64,000 nucleotides of DNA, from positions 248,001-312,000 of the forward strand of contig NZ_JABBXA010000008.1 in NCBI RefSeq assembly GCF_014161445.1, given 5' to 3'. The stretch comes from Microbispora sp. H13382. Lineage in GTDB: Bacteria; Actinomycetota; Actinomycetes; Streptosporangiales; Streptosporangiaceae. This document shows, piece after piece, positions 44,172 through 55,184 of this stretch. Under the pieces are notes generated by a model. The model did no database searches, was not told where the DNA came from, and saw only the letters and a list, made by a program, of their open reading frames with translations. The first letter of the stretch is position 1. The number at the start of each line of letters is the position of its first letter. Both the position numbers and the translations under genes were made by a program.

Positions 44172-44789
44172 GTGGCGGTCAGCAGCGGCGAGGGTAAGTC
44201 GGCCGGCCAGCACGACCCGGTTCGGCAGGCGGCGCGCGAGCGCGCCGGCGAACAGGGTCTGCTGTTCGACGAGCAGCCGACGGCGCTGCCCCAGGGCATC
44301 GGATACCGCGGGCCGACGGCGTGCGCGGCGGCCGGGATCACGTACCGTCAGCTCGACTACTGGGCCCGGACCGAACTGGTGCTCCCGACGATAAGGGCCG
44401 CCCAGGGATCCGGGTCCCAGCGACTGTACAGCTTCCGCGACATCCTCGTCCTGAAGGTCGTCAAACGTCTTCTCGACACCGGGGTCTCCCTCCAGCAGAT
44501 ACGCACCGCCGTACGGCATCTGCGCGATCGCGGCGTCAACGACCTGGCCCAGATCACCTTGATGAGCGACGGCGTGAGCGTCTACGAGTGCACGAGCGCG
44601 GACGAGGTGATCGACCTCCTGCAGGGCGGTCAGGGCGTGTTCGGCATCGCGCTCGGGCGGGTCTGGCGAGAGGTCGAGGGGTCGCTGGCCGAGCTTCCGG
44701 GTGAGCGCGCGGAGCCCGCCCCGGATGCGGAGGGGGACCATCCGGCGGACGAGCTGGCCCGCCGGAGAAAGGCCCGCAGGACCGGCTGA
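44172..44789 (+). CDS. MerR-family transcriptional regulator (Rv1830-like)
   Basis: 205 residues. The MerR domain (GPTACAAAGITYRQLDYWAR, then GSGSQRLYSFRDILVLKVVK and LLDTGVSLQQIRTAV) lies at about 45-130, with an unstructured charged tail. It is the homologue of the MerR gene closing the garA block in mycobacteria. The GTG at 44172 is preferred because GGAGG (44161-44165) lies 6 nt upstream; an in-frame ATG at 44148 has none. It has its own promoter. Target genes unknown. Confidence 0.87.
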   Translation: MAVSSGEGKSAGQHDPVRQAARERAGEQGLLFDEQPTALPQGIGYRGPTACAAAGITYRQLDYWARTELVLPTIRAAQGSGSQRLYSFRDILVLKVVKRLLDTGVSLQQIRTAVRHLRDRGVNDLAQITLMSDGVSVYECTSADEVIDLLQGGQGVFGIALGRVWREVEGSLAELPGERAEPAPDAEGDHPADELARRRKARRTG

Positions 44790-44795
44790 GCGCAC

Positions 44796-44830
44796 GCCCC
44801 GGCGATCGCCGCAGGCGGCGGGGGCCGGGG
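44796..44830. terminator. Bidirectional hairpin between MerR and membrane protein genes
   Basis: Outer arms GCCCCGGC and GCCGGGG with an inner CGCCG/CGGCG stem, placed between two convergent genes; no U-tract. Confidence 0.5.
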
Positions 44831-44847
44831 TCGTGGCTCGAACGGCG

Positions 44848-45573
44848 TCAGGCGCGCGCGGCGGGCCCGGCCGCAGGCAGGTCGAACTCGTCGTCGCGCA
44901 TGCGCAGCAGGGCCACGGAGGCGCCGGCGAAGCCCACGGCCGTGACCAGCAGGCCGACACCCGACGCGACGTGACCGGGCATGAACGGGTGGGTGAACCC
45001 GCCCGCCGCGAGGAGGATGCCCGTCCAGGCCGGTGCCGCGCCGCTGCGCCACAGCGCGAGGCCGAGCAGCAGCAGGCCGGCGACGATCCCCAGGATGAAC
45101 AGCAGGCCCGCCGCCAGTTGCACGGGGTCGTCCTCCATCGCTTTCTGGATCTCCGCCGTGGTCGCCACGTCGAAGCCCCTCGTCACCGTCAGGTACGCGA
45201 GGTCGTCGCCGCCGCGGATCAGGGGGAAGCCGGCCAGGTCGCCGAGCAGCGCGAGGAGCGCGCCCGCCGTGGTGAGCAGCGGGGCGCCGCGCCTGGCCAC
45301 CCAGGCCACGGCCAAGGTGGCCGGGATCAGCCCGACCAGGAACGGCAGGGCGAACCAGCGGGCCGTGCCCGCGAGCTGCTCGTGGGCGGCGTACGCCGCG
45401 ACCGTGGCCTCGAACGACTCGCCGCCGTCCACGGGGCTGAGGATGTAACTGACACCCATGCCGAGCATGGGGAGCGGGGCGACGACGGCGAGCAGCGTCC
45501 GCCAGAAGCCGCGTACGTCCCGCAGCGGTGTGCGCGGGGCGGTGGCGGCGCGGGCACCGGTGTCCGGCTGCAT
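44848..45573 (-). CDS. Multi-pass membrane protein of unknown function
   Basis: 241 residues with about six helices (LLAVVAPLPMLGMGVSYIL, LPFLVGLIPATLAVAWVA, LLFILGIVAGLLLLGLAL, GVGLLVTAVGFAGASVALL). No enzymatic motif. It is divergent from the histidine kinase at 45739 and may be a target or accessory of that two-component system. Architecture is like the membrane protein at 8174-8836, which sits in the same position relative to another NarL-type kinase. Confidence 0.78.
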   Translation of the reverse strand: MQPDTGARAATAPRTPLRDVRGFWRTLLAVVAPLPMLGMGVSYILSPVDGGESFEATVAAYAAHEQLAGTARWFALPFLVGLIPATLAVAWVARRGAPLLTTAGALLALLGDLAGFPLIRGGDDLAYLTVTRGFDVATTAEIQKAMEDDPVQLAAGLLFILGIVAGLLLLGLALWRSGAAPAWTGILLAAGGFTHPFMPGHVASGVGLLVTAVGFAGASVALLRMRDDEFDLPAAGPAARA

Positions 45574-45738
45574 GATGGTCCTCCGGAATCTGAGAGTTGT
45601 CCGATCGAGTCCGAGGATGAGCGCGGGCGACTCCCGCCGTCGTGGGGACGGCCTCCCGGTTCCGGTCCCGGCGCCGCCCGCCGACCTGGGAGCACGCTCC
45701 TATGGCCGGCGGGAGCGGCGGGGCCCGATGATGAGCCC

Positions 45739-47709
45739 ATGACAGTCAGGCGCGCCGGCCCGGCCGCGGTGCTCACCCTCACGGCCGTCGTGGTCGCGGC
45801 GGCGTGGGTGTCGTGGTTTCTCGGCGGGCTCACGTTCGCCGACGCGGCCGACGACTCCTATCTGCTGACCAACAGCGCCCAGGCGCTGACCTTCACCGCG
45901 TTCGGCGCGCTGGTGCTCGCCTACCGCCCCGGGCACCGCGTCGGACTCCTGTTCGTGGCGTACGGCGCCTGCTACACGCTGAGCGTGGCCTGCCTCGGGC
46001 TGCTCACCGCGGCGGTGGGGCTGCCGGACGGCTGGGCGCGGGTGGTCGAGCTGTTCGGCATCACCGTGTGGATCCCGGCACCGGCCGTCTGCCTCCCGCT
46101 GATCGTCCAGTTGTTCCCCGACGGCGGGCCGCTGTCGCGGCGCTGGCGGCCGCTGGCCGTCGCCACCCTCGCCGTCCTGCCGCTCACGCCCGCCCTGACC
46201 CTGCCCGCGGCGGCCGGGCTGGCGGGGGGCGGGCCGGCCATGGGCGGGCCGATGCTGCCCGTCGTGGTGGGCGAGGTCGCCCAACGGCTGACCCCGGTGT
46301 TCGTCGCCGCCGACGCGCTGGTGCTGCTGGCCTCCCTCGTCACGCTCGCCCTGCGCGTCCGCCGGTCGCGCGGGGTGACCAGGCTGCGGCTGATGTGGCT
46401 GTTGTGGGCCGTGGGCCTGTTCGCCGCGCTCAACGCGCAGCGGATCGTGACGACCGACGGACCGGTGCTGTTCCTGCTGACCCTGCCGCTGATCCCGGCC
46501 GCGGCCACCGTGGCCATCCTGCGCCACGGCCTGTACGACATCGAGCTGATCGTCAACCGGTCGCTGGTGTACGGGGCGCTCACGCTCGGCGTCGTGCTGG
46601 CCTATCTGGGCATCGTCGCGGGGCTGTCCGCGCTGGCGCAGAACCGGCTGTCGGCCACGCCTCTCATCGCGACCGGCGCCGTCGCGCTCGCCTTCGCTCC
46701 GGCCCGCTCCGCCGTGCAGTCCGCCGTCGACCGGGTCATGTACGGGCAGCGGCGCGACCCCGCGGCGGCCGCCGCCCGGGTCGGCCTGCGGCTCGGCACC
46801 GGCCTCGACGGGGTGCTGCGGGCGGTGTGCGAGGCGCTGCGGCTGCCGTACGCCGCGGTCAGCTCCGACGGGCGGCTGGTCGCCACGTACGGCCGGGCGC
46901 CGCGGCTGCGGCACACCGTGTCTCTGGAGGTGGCCGACGGGCCGCCCGCGGACCTGCTCGTCGGGCTGCGGGCGGGGGAGCGCCGGTTGTCCGGCGCCGA
47001 CCGGCGTGCCCTGGACCTGCTGGCCGCACCCGTCGGCCTGGCGCTGCAGGCGGTGCGCCTGTCGGAGCGACTGGGCGAGTCCCGCACGCGCATCGTGGCC
47101 GCCCGGGAGGAGGAACGCCGGCGGCTGCGCCGCGACCTTCACGACGGCCTCGGCACCGTGCTCACGGCGGTGACCCTCAAGGCCGACGCCGCCCACAACC
47201 TGCGTGCCACCGACCCGGAACGGAGCGGGCGTCTCCTGCTCGACCTGCGCGCCGACCTCACCGCCGCGATCGCCGACATCCGCCGCCTCGTCTACGACCT
47301 GCGCCCGCCCGCCCTCGACGAGCTCGGACTCGCCGGCGCGCTGTGCCAGCGGGCCCAGCAGTCCTGGCGCTGCGAGCACGCCGGGTGCGTGGTGACCGTC
47401 GACGTCCCGCAGGACATGCCGCCCCTGTCCGCGGCGGTGGAGGTGGCCGCCTACCGCATCGCCACGGAGGCGGTCACCAACGCGTTGCGTCACGGCCGCG
47501 CGACGTCCTGCCGGATCCGGCTGCGCGCCGATCACGCCCTGCACGTGGAGGTGAGCGACAACGGCGCGGGCGGGACCGGCCCCTGGCGGCACGGCGTCGG
47601 CCTGCGCTCCATGCACGAGCGGGCCGCCGAGCTCGGCGGTACGCTCACCGCCGGCCCCACCGACCGCGGAGGCCGCGTCCACGCGCGGCTTCCCCTGGAG
47701 AAGACGTGA
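45739..47709 (+). CDS. Sensor histidine kinase with long membrane region and GAF-like segment
   Basis: 656 residues. About ten membrane helices occupy residues 10-330, followed by a short GAF-like region (LRAVCEALRLPYAAVSSDGR). The phospho-acceptor helix is RRRLRRDLHDGLGTVLTAVT, the N box EAVTNALRHGRA, and the G box HGVGLRSMHERAAELGG. The DLHDGLG form of the H box is that of the NarX/DesK-like branch. The ATG at 45739 lacks a clear ribosome site. A response regulator follows 10 bp downstream. Confidence 0.9.
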   Translation: MTVRRAGPAAVLTLTAVVVAAAWVSWFLGGLTFADAADDSYLLTNSAQALTFTAFGALVLAYRPGHRVGLLFVAYGACYTLSVACLGLLTAAVGLPDGWARVVELFGITVWIPAPAVCLPLIVQLFPDGGPLSRRWRPLAVATLAVLPLTPALTLPAAAGLAGGGPAMGGPMLPVVVGEVAQRLTPVFVAADALVLLASLVTLALRVRRSRGVTRLRLMWLLWAVGLFAALNAQRIVTTDGPVLFLLTLPLIPAAATVAILRHGLYDIELIVNRSLVYGALTLGVVLAYLGIVAGLSALAQNRLSATPLIATGAVALAFAPARSAVQSAVDRVMYGQRRDPAAAAARVGLRLGTGLDGVLRAVCEALRLPYAAVSSDGRLVATYGRAPRLRHTVSLEVADGPPADLLVGLRAGERRLSGADRRALDLLAAPVGLALQAVRLSERLGESRTRIVAAREEERRRLRRDLHDGLGTVLTAVTLKADAAHNLRATDPERSGRLLLDLRADLTAAIADIRRLVYDLRPPALDELGLAGALCQRAQQSWRCEHAGCVVTVDVPQDMPPLSAAVEVAAYRIATEAVTNALRHGRATSCRIRLRADHALHVEVSDNGAGGTGPWRHGVGLRSMHERAAELGGTLTAGPTDRGGRVHARLPLEKT

Positions 47710-47719
47710 TCGCGAAGAC

Positions 47720-48442
47720 ATGACCGCGCAGAATGCGACCGCCGGGGAACCGATCAGGATCGTCGTCGTCGACGACCACCCGCTGATGCGGGAGGGCCTG
47801 CGCGCGCTGGTCGCGTCGCTGCCCGACATCGTGGTGGTGGGCGAGGCCGGCGACGGCGACGCCGCCCGCCGCGAGGTGCAGCTCACCCGCCCCGACGTCG
47901 TGGTCATGGACCTGCACATGCCGGGCGTCAACGGGGTGGAGGCCACCCGGGCCGTCGTGCGCGCCGCGCCCGCCACCAGAGTGCTCGTGCTCACGATGTT
48001 CGAGGACGACGAATCGGTGTTCGCCGCGATGCGGGCCGGCGCCCTCGGCTACCTGGTCAAGGGCGCGCAGCAGGAGGAGATCGTCCGGGCGGTCCGTTCG
48101 GTCGCGGCCGGTCACGCGGTCTTCGGGCCGAGCGTGGCGCGCCGGATCGTCGACTTCTTCGCGGGCGCGGCGTCCCTCGCGCCGGGCCCCGGTCCCGTCC
48201 CCGAGCCCTTTCCCGAGCTCACCGCGCGCGAACGGGAGGTCCTGGACCTCATCGCGGCGGGCCGGTCCAACGCGGCGATCGCCCGGCACCTGGTCATCAG
48301 CGGCAAGACCGTCAGCAACCACATCACCGCCATCTTCGCCAAGCTGGCGGTCGCCGACCGGGCCGAGGCGATCGTTCGCGCCCGCCGGGCCGGTCTCGGC
48401 GCCGACTTCGCGCAAGGTGCGAGTCGGGGCGATCCGGGGTAG
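47720..48442 (+). CDS. NarL/LuxR-family response regulator
   Basis: 240 residues. Receiver with the acidic pair in VVVDDHPLM, phospho-acceptor Asp in VVMDLHMP and Lys in YLVKGAQ. LuxR helix-turn-helix: LTAREREVLDLIAAGRSN and KTVSNHITAIFAKLAV. Partner of the kinase 10 bp upstream. Its stop precedes the gcvP riboswitch by about 30 bp, so read-through into gcvP is possible but the riboswitch has its own promoter-like box. Confidence 0.92.
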   Translation: MTAQNATAGEPIRIVVVDDHPLMREGLRALVASLPDIVVVGEAGDGDAARREVQLTRPDVVVMDLHMPGVNGVEATRAVVRAAPATRVLVLTMFEDDESVFAAMRAGALGYLVKGAQQEEIVRAVRSVAAGHAVFGPSVARRIVDFFAGAASLAPGPGPVPEPFPELTAREREVLDLIAAGRSNAAIARHLVISGKTVSNHITAIFAKLAVADRAEAIVRARRAGLGADFAQGASRGDPG

Positions 48443-48446
48443 CCGG

Positions 48447-48452
48447 TAGAGT
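48447..48452 (+). promoter_or_regulatory. Possible -10 box of the gcvP transcript
   Basis: TAGAGT about 20 nt before the riboswitch. The -35 region is GC-rich and not convincing. Confidence 0.35.
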
Positions 48453-48472
48453 GGAAGACGGCCGACGACCTC

Positions 48473-48668
48473 GTGCGGGAGAGACCTCTGGATGTTCAGG
48501 GGCGCCGAAGGAGCAAACCTCCCCGGAATCTCTCAGGCATCCGTACCGCACGGACGAGGCGACTCTGGAAAGCAGGCCCGCCGGCCAGGCGGCGCCTCAC
48601 CGAAGGGGAAAGCCGGGCTCGAGGGCCCGGTGAAGCTCTCAGGTCCGATGACAGAGGGGGAGACCGCT
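48473..48668 (+). promoter_or_regulatory. Tandem glycine riboswitch
   Basis: Two aptamers in tandem. The first has GCGGGAGAGACC, GCGCCGAAGGAGCAA, ATCTCTCAGGCA and GACTCTGGAAAGC. The second has CACCGAAGGGGAAAGCC, GAAGCTCTCAGGTCC and ACAGAGGGGGAGACC. These are the conserved elements of the gcvT-type glycine riboswitch. It lies 72 bp before gcvP, whose product degrades glycine, and normally switches the gene on when glycine is abundant. Confidence 0.93.
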
Positions 48669-48740
48669 TCACGACCGGCCGCGCCACACAGGGCGCCGGG
48701 CGGTCGCCGCAGGTCTCGACCCGTCCAGGAGGCCCCTGTC

Positions 48741-51566
<2,826 letters not shown>

Positions 51567-51657
51567 TCAGTTGAGTATGTCGGCCCCGCCCGGCGGCCGG
51601 TCTCGTTAAGATCGCGGTGATCGTTCCTCATCACCTGCGACCATGCGAGGCCCCTGT

Positions 51658-52200
51658 ATGACGGCCATCGATTCCGGGCGGCGGTCCGACCGGCTCGACC
51701 ACGCGCGCCGGCTCGCCGAGAGCGGCGACCTCGACGGCGCGGCCGCGATCTTCGCGGAGCTCGCCGCGGACGAGGCCGCGCCGGACCGCGGCGAGGCCGG
51801 CGAGGGCCTGTCCGTCGTGGTCGAGCGCATGGCCGAGCGGCTGCTGGAGGACGGCGAGCCCGAGCGGGCCGCCGACGTCCTGCTGGAGGCGCTGTCGGTC
51901 AGCGTGGTGGCCGACCCGGCGCGCCTGCGGGTGCTGCTCGGCATGGCCCATCTGGAGATGGCGTGCGCGCAGTTCGCCGGGGCCGTGGAGGACAGCCGCC
52001 AAGAGGGGGCCGACGCCGGCACCGGCGCACTCGCGATCGAACTACTGGCCCGTACGCTGCCGTTGCGCGGCCGCGACGGCGACGCGGAGACCGTGTGGCG
52101 CTACGGCCTCGATCACCCCGACGCGGCGCTCGCCGAGCAGGTGCGGCTGCGCCTCGGGCGGGACGTACGCCCCGCCATGGAAGGCGTCGTGGAGGCCTGA
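51658..52200 (+). CDS. TPR-like hypothetical protein
   Basis: 180 residues, almost entirely helical, with degenerate tetratricopeptide repeats (DHARRLAESGDLDGAAAIFAEL, LLEDGEPERAADVLLEAL, MAHLEMACAQFAGAVEDSR). No signal peptide or catalytic motif. Probably a protein-protein interaction module. The ATG at 51658 has GCGAGG 9 nt upstream; ATG 51643 is the alternative. I do not recognise a named family. Confidence 0.7.
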   Translation: MTAIDSGRRSDRLDHARRLAESGDLDGAAAIFAELAADEAAPDRGEAGEGLSVVVERMAERLLEDGEPERAADVLLEALSVSVVADPARLRVLLGMAHLEMACAQFAGAVEDSRQEGADAGTGALAIELLARTLPLRGRDGDAETVWRYGLDHPDAALAEQVRLRLGRDVRPAMEGVVEA

Positions 52201-52215
52201 TCCGCCGGGCAGGGC

Positions 52216-52626
52216 TCAGCGCTGATTGCGGCGGCTGATGGCGTAGGCGAAGTTGACCGCGATGATCCCGCCCCAGGCGAGCAGGAGCCCCGGAAAGTGC
52301 CCGGCTCCGGCCGCGATGGCGGTCAGCGGGATGCCGATGCCGAGTGAGCCGAGGGCCAGGCCCACGGCGCCGTCCTTCTGCTTGGGCTGGTTGCCCGGGG
52401 GCTGGTGGTGCAGCTGGGCCGCCACCTCGTTGCGTACCCGCGCGGCGATCTCGACGTCGAGCTTGTCGAGGAACGACTCGACCAGCGCGTCCTCGTACTC
52501 CGGGCCGAGGTCGCGGCGGGCCGCCATGACGGCGCGCAGGTCCTCACGGGTCGAGGGCGCCGCAGGCGGCGGGGGGACGGGGCGCCCGGTCGCGGGCGAC
52601 GGCTGCGATGCGATGTCCGGCACCAT
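52216..52626 (-). CDS. Small membrane protein of unknown function
   Basis: 136 residues. A Pro/Ala-rich N-terminus is followed by a charged helical region (STREDLRAVMAARRDLG, DKLDVEIAARVRNEVAAQL), and two C-terminal helices (VGLALGSLGIGIPLTAIAAG and FPGLLLAWGGIIAVNFAYA). The cytoplasmic part may be an interaction platform. Start ATG at 52626. It is divergent from the alpha/beta hydrolase gene by 90 bp. Confidence 0.72.
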   Translation of the reverse strand: MVPDIASQPSPATGRPVPPPPAAPSTREDLRAVMAARRDLGPEYEDALVESFLDKLDVEIAARVRNEVAAQLHHQPPGNQPKQKDGAVGLALGSLGIGIPLTAIAAGAGHFPGLLLAWGGIIAVNFAYAISRRNQR

Positions 52627-52703
52627 CACATTCTGGCCCTTTCCGCGGCGGCCTGCCATCCTCCGATCGGAGGGTCGCCTCCTCCTGCTCCGGTCGGACC
52701 CGC

Positions 52704-52709
52704 TACCGT
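52704..52709 (+). promoter_or_regulatory. -10 box of leaderless hydrolase transcript
   Basis: TACCGT, 7 nt before the ATG at 52717. Confidence 0.45.
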
Positions 52710-52716
52710 CACCCGC

Positions 52717-53313
52717 ATGGAGATCGAGACCCCGCACGGCCGCGCCCTGGCCGAGGTGGACGAGGCGTCCGATCCCCGGCTGCTGCTGGTCCTGACCCAC
52801 GGGTCCGGGGGAGGTGTGGACGCCCCCGACCTGCTCGCCGTACGTGACGCGGTCCTGGCCGCCGGGGGGACGGTCGTCCGGGTGATCCAGCCGTTCCGGC
52901 TGCGCGGCGCGCGGGCGCCGGGGTCGGCGGTCAAGCAGGACGAGGCGTGGCTGTCGATCGCCGCCGCGATCCGCGAGCGCCATCCGGGCCTGCCGTTCGT
53001 CCAGGGCGGGCGGAGCAACGGCGCGCGGGTCGCCTGCCGCACCGCGCGCGCCGCCGGCGCCGAGGCGGTGGTGGCGCTCGCGTTCCCGCTGCACCCGCCG
53101 GGAAAGCCGGAACGCTCACGGGCGGACGAACTGCGGCAGGCGGGGACCCCCGTGCTCGTGGTCAACGGGGATCGGGATCCGTTCGGCGTGCCGGACGAGA
53201 AGGACGCCGCACGTCTCGTGGTCCTCCCGGGGGAGGGACACGAGTTCAAGAAGGACCCCGCCCGGGTGGGCGAGGTGGTGGCGCGGTGGCTGTTGCCGCC
53301 TAGGCGGCGCTGA
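52717..53313 (+). CDS. Alpha/beta hydrolase family protein (KANL3/Tex30 type)
   Basis: 198-residue compact hydrolase. It has LVLTHGSGGGVDAPDLLAV, the nucleophile region QGGRSNGARVA (Ser in GRSNG), the acid near NGDRDPFG and the base in GEGHEFKKDP. This matches the dienelactone-hydrolase-like group often called Tex30. Leaderless start at 52717 (TACCGT box). The 3' end overlaps the convergent DUF5999 gene by 14 bp. Substrate unknown. Confidence 0.82.
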   Translation: MEIETPHGRALAEVDEASDPRLLLVLTHGSGGGVDAPDLLAVRDAVLAAGGTVVRVIQPFRLRGARAPGSAVKQDEAWLSIAAAIRERHPGLPFVQGGRSNGARVACRTARAAGAEAVVALAFPLHPPGKPERSRADELRQAGTPVLVVNGDRDPFGVPDEKDAARLVVLPGEGHEFKKDPARVGEVVARWLLPPRRR

Positions 53314-53500
53314 TGGCCATGTCGGTGGGGCGATGCGGGGCGATGACGCCGCCGTCCGGCAGCAGTTCGCCGGTGTCCTCGAACAGCACGACACCGTTGC
53401 AGAGCAGACTCCAGCCCTGCTCGGGGTGACAGGCTATCGTGCGGGCGGCTTCTCGGTCCTTCGCGTCCGCGGTGGGACAGGCCGGTTCATGAGGGCACAT
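53300..53500 (-). CDS. DUF5999 family protein
   Basis: 66 residues: MCPHEPACPTADAKDRE, then HPEQGWSLLCNGVVLFEDTG and ELLPDGGVIAPHRP, a short actinobacterial family of unknown role. Three Cys and a His in the first half could bind metal. The ATG at 53500 follows GGAG by 9 nt; a longer reading upstream has no homology. It is convergent with and overlaps the alpha/beta hydrolase gene by 14 bp. Confidence 0.82.
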   Translation of the reverse strand: MCPHEPACPTADAKDREAARTIACHPEQGWSLLCNGVVLFEDTGELLPDGGVIAPHRPTDMAISAA

Positions 53501-53866
53501 CGCCGGGGCTCCGTGTCTTTTCGTTCGTTCGCTCGTTTTGTCTTGCGGGCGTCCCGTGGGCGCCGTCACGAGTGCCCTCGTTCAGGGTGCGAGGGGCTCG
53601 GTATGACGAACACCACACTGGACTACACCAGTTTGCGGCTCGGCCGCATCCGTACGACATAGTCCGTTCGGAGCATTTCCGCCGGTCGGGCAGGGGACCC
53701 GGCCGCACCCCGAGCAGGCTCGCGCGCACTGATGTGACCTAGTACACAAGAATGCCCCATTGCAGGCAACGGTCCGGCCTCGACACGCCGACGGCCCGGT
53801 AACCGGGAGATCACAGATTTCGGTCGCCGGGCGGGATCGATGCGGACGGCCCGGATATCCGGTGCC
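53501..53866. other. 366-bp region without a firm gene
   Basis: Lies between the DUF5999 and TetR genes, both minus strand. The sequence is less GC-biased than the coding regions, and contains one small plus-strand reading frame (53603-53662, listed separately). No RNA gene, clear terminator or mobile-element remnant is seen. Confidence 0.5.
53603..53662 (+). CDS. Candidate 19-residue small protein
   Basis: MTNTTLDYTSLRLGRIRTT, with GCGAGGGG ending 6 nt before the ATG, an acceptable ribosome site. It sits on the strand opposite its neighbours in an otherwise gene-free region. Whether it is translated cannot be told from one sequence; no known family is recognised. Confidence 0.25.
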   Translation: MTNTTLDYTSLRLGRIRTT

Positions 53867-54442
53867 TCAGCCGCCGAGCCCGGCGATCAGCGCGTCGAGG
53901 CCGTGCTCGAAGTCGCGCTCGCCCTCGGCGGTGCGCGCGTCGCGTACCTCGGCGTCCGGATCGGCCCACCCCGACTGCTGGACCTCCACGGCCACGCTGC
54001 CGTGCACGTAGGCCCGCAGCGCGCGGACGGCCCGGGCCGGGTCGCCGATCCCCGCCTCGCGCAGCTGCTCGGTCTGCTCCCTGATCGCGATGAGGGCCGA
54101 CCCCTTCGGGGGCTTGGTCAGGGCCAGCGACAGCACCCCCGGGTGTTCCAGCAGTGCGGCGCGGCTCGCGCGCGCCCAGGCGCGCGCCCTGTCCTGCCAG
54201 GTGGCGGCGCCGGCCGGGTCGACCTCCACGGTCGTCACGTGCTCGGCGAGGGCGTCCATCAGCGCCTCCTTGCCTCGCGGCAGGTGGTGGTAGATGGCCA
54301 TGGCCTCCACCTGGAGGGCGTCGCCGAGCCTGCGCATGGTCAGCCGGCGCAGGCCCTGGCCGTCGGCGATGTGCAGGGCGGCGTCGATGATCCGCTCCCG
54401 GGACAGGGGGACGGGCGGTCGCTTGGCAGGCATGGCGATCAT
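53867..54442 (-). CDS. TetR/AcrR family transcriptional regulator
   Basis: 191 residues. Helix-turn-helix SRERIIDAALHIADGQGL, then LTMRRLGDALQVEAMAIYHH, and a TetR_C_1-like ligand domain. The ATG at 54442 or the one at 54433 starts it. Directly upstream (54457-54472) is a near-palindrome that is a probable self-operator. The divergent gene at 54568 may share the control region. Confidence 0.85.
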   Translation of the reverse strand: MIAMPAKRPPVPLSRERIIDAALHIADGQGLRRLTMRRLGDALQVEAMAIYHHLPRGKEALMDALAEHVTTVEVDPAGAATWQDRARAWARASRAALLEHPGVLSLALTKPPKGSALIAIREQTEQLREAGIGDPARAVRALRAYVHGSVAVEVQQSGWADPDAEVRDARTAEGERDFEHGLDALIAGLGG

Positions 54443-54456
54443 GCTGCCATATCGAG

Positions 54457-54472
54457 CCTTACTTCGTAAAGG
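54457..54472. promoter_or_regulatory. Probable TetR operator
   Basis: CCTTACTTCGTAAAGG, arms CCTTAC and GTAAAGG around the centre, overlapping the likely -10 region of the TetR gene and 96 bp from the next divergent start. Confidence 0.6.
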
Positions 54473-54567
54473 GCGACGCACCCTGCGGTACGGGCCTCCG
54501 TGCGGAGCGCGTACGCTACCGCTTGCGACGTGAGTTCGATGCGCGAGCCGATACGAAGGGGCTGACG

Positions 54568-55020
54568 ATGGCGTTTTTCCGTCCGCGGGTGAGCCGGGAG
54601 GCGGAGGTCCGCTACCACGCGGATCTGGAGACCCGGAAGAACTTCGACCACGTGCTGGACAAGCTCCGGGCGGCGCAGCGGCGGTTCCAGGAGGCGAAGG
54701 CGGCGGGCGCGCCGCTCCCCGAGCTCCGTGAGGCGGCCCTGGGCCTCGACGCGGCGCTGACCGAGGCGCTGCGCGCCGCCGAGGCGGGACAGCGTGCCAC
54801 GTACGGTGTGAAGTCCTACGACAGCAGGATCGCCCGGCGCAAGGCGAGGGCCACCCCCGACGGCGCGCTGTGGACCGACGAGGTGAACCGGCTGCGCACG
54901 CTGCGCGAGGCGCACCGCCTCAGCGGCATCCCGCGGGTGCCCCGTGCCGGCAAGACGGGCGACCCCGCCCGCCTGACCCCGCGCGACGTGCGCAAGGGCC
55001 TGGCCGCCGCCGGTCGCTGA
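54568..55020 (+). CDS. Hypothetical charged helical protein
   Basis: 150 residues, rich in Arg, Ala and Glu, with a predicted coiled-coil-like central helix (HVLDKLRAAQRRFQEAKAAG, then LREAALGLDAALTEALRAAE) and a basic C-terminal half. No signal peptide. The ATG at 54568 has GAAGGGG 7 nt upstream. It is divergent from the TetR gene across the operator and could be co-regulated. Family not recognised. Confidence 0.7.
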   Translation: MAFFRPRVSREAEVRYHADLETRKNFDHVLDKLRAAQRRFQEAKAAGAPLPELREAALGLDAALTEALRAAEAGQRATYGVKSYDSRIARRKARATPDGALWTDEVNRLRTLREAHRLSGIPRVPRAGKTGDPARLTPRDVRKGLAAAGR

Positions 55021-55184
55021 GCCCGCACGTCTGGCCTGCGCGTCTGGACCGGCCCGGCGTACGGCCCCGCAGGCGCGACGACGGTGATCGCGGCTCCTGA
55101 CAAGGGAGCCGCGAAGGTCTACGATTCCGCCTCACACCCGAGCCGAGCGTCAGGGGCTCGGGGCCAGGAAGGCAGGTCGTCCCC

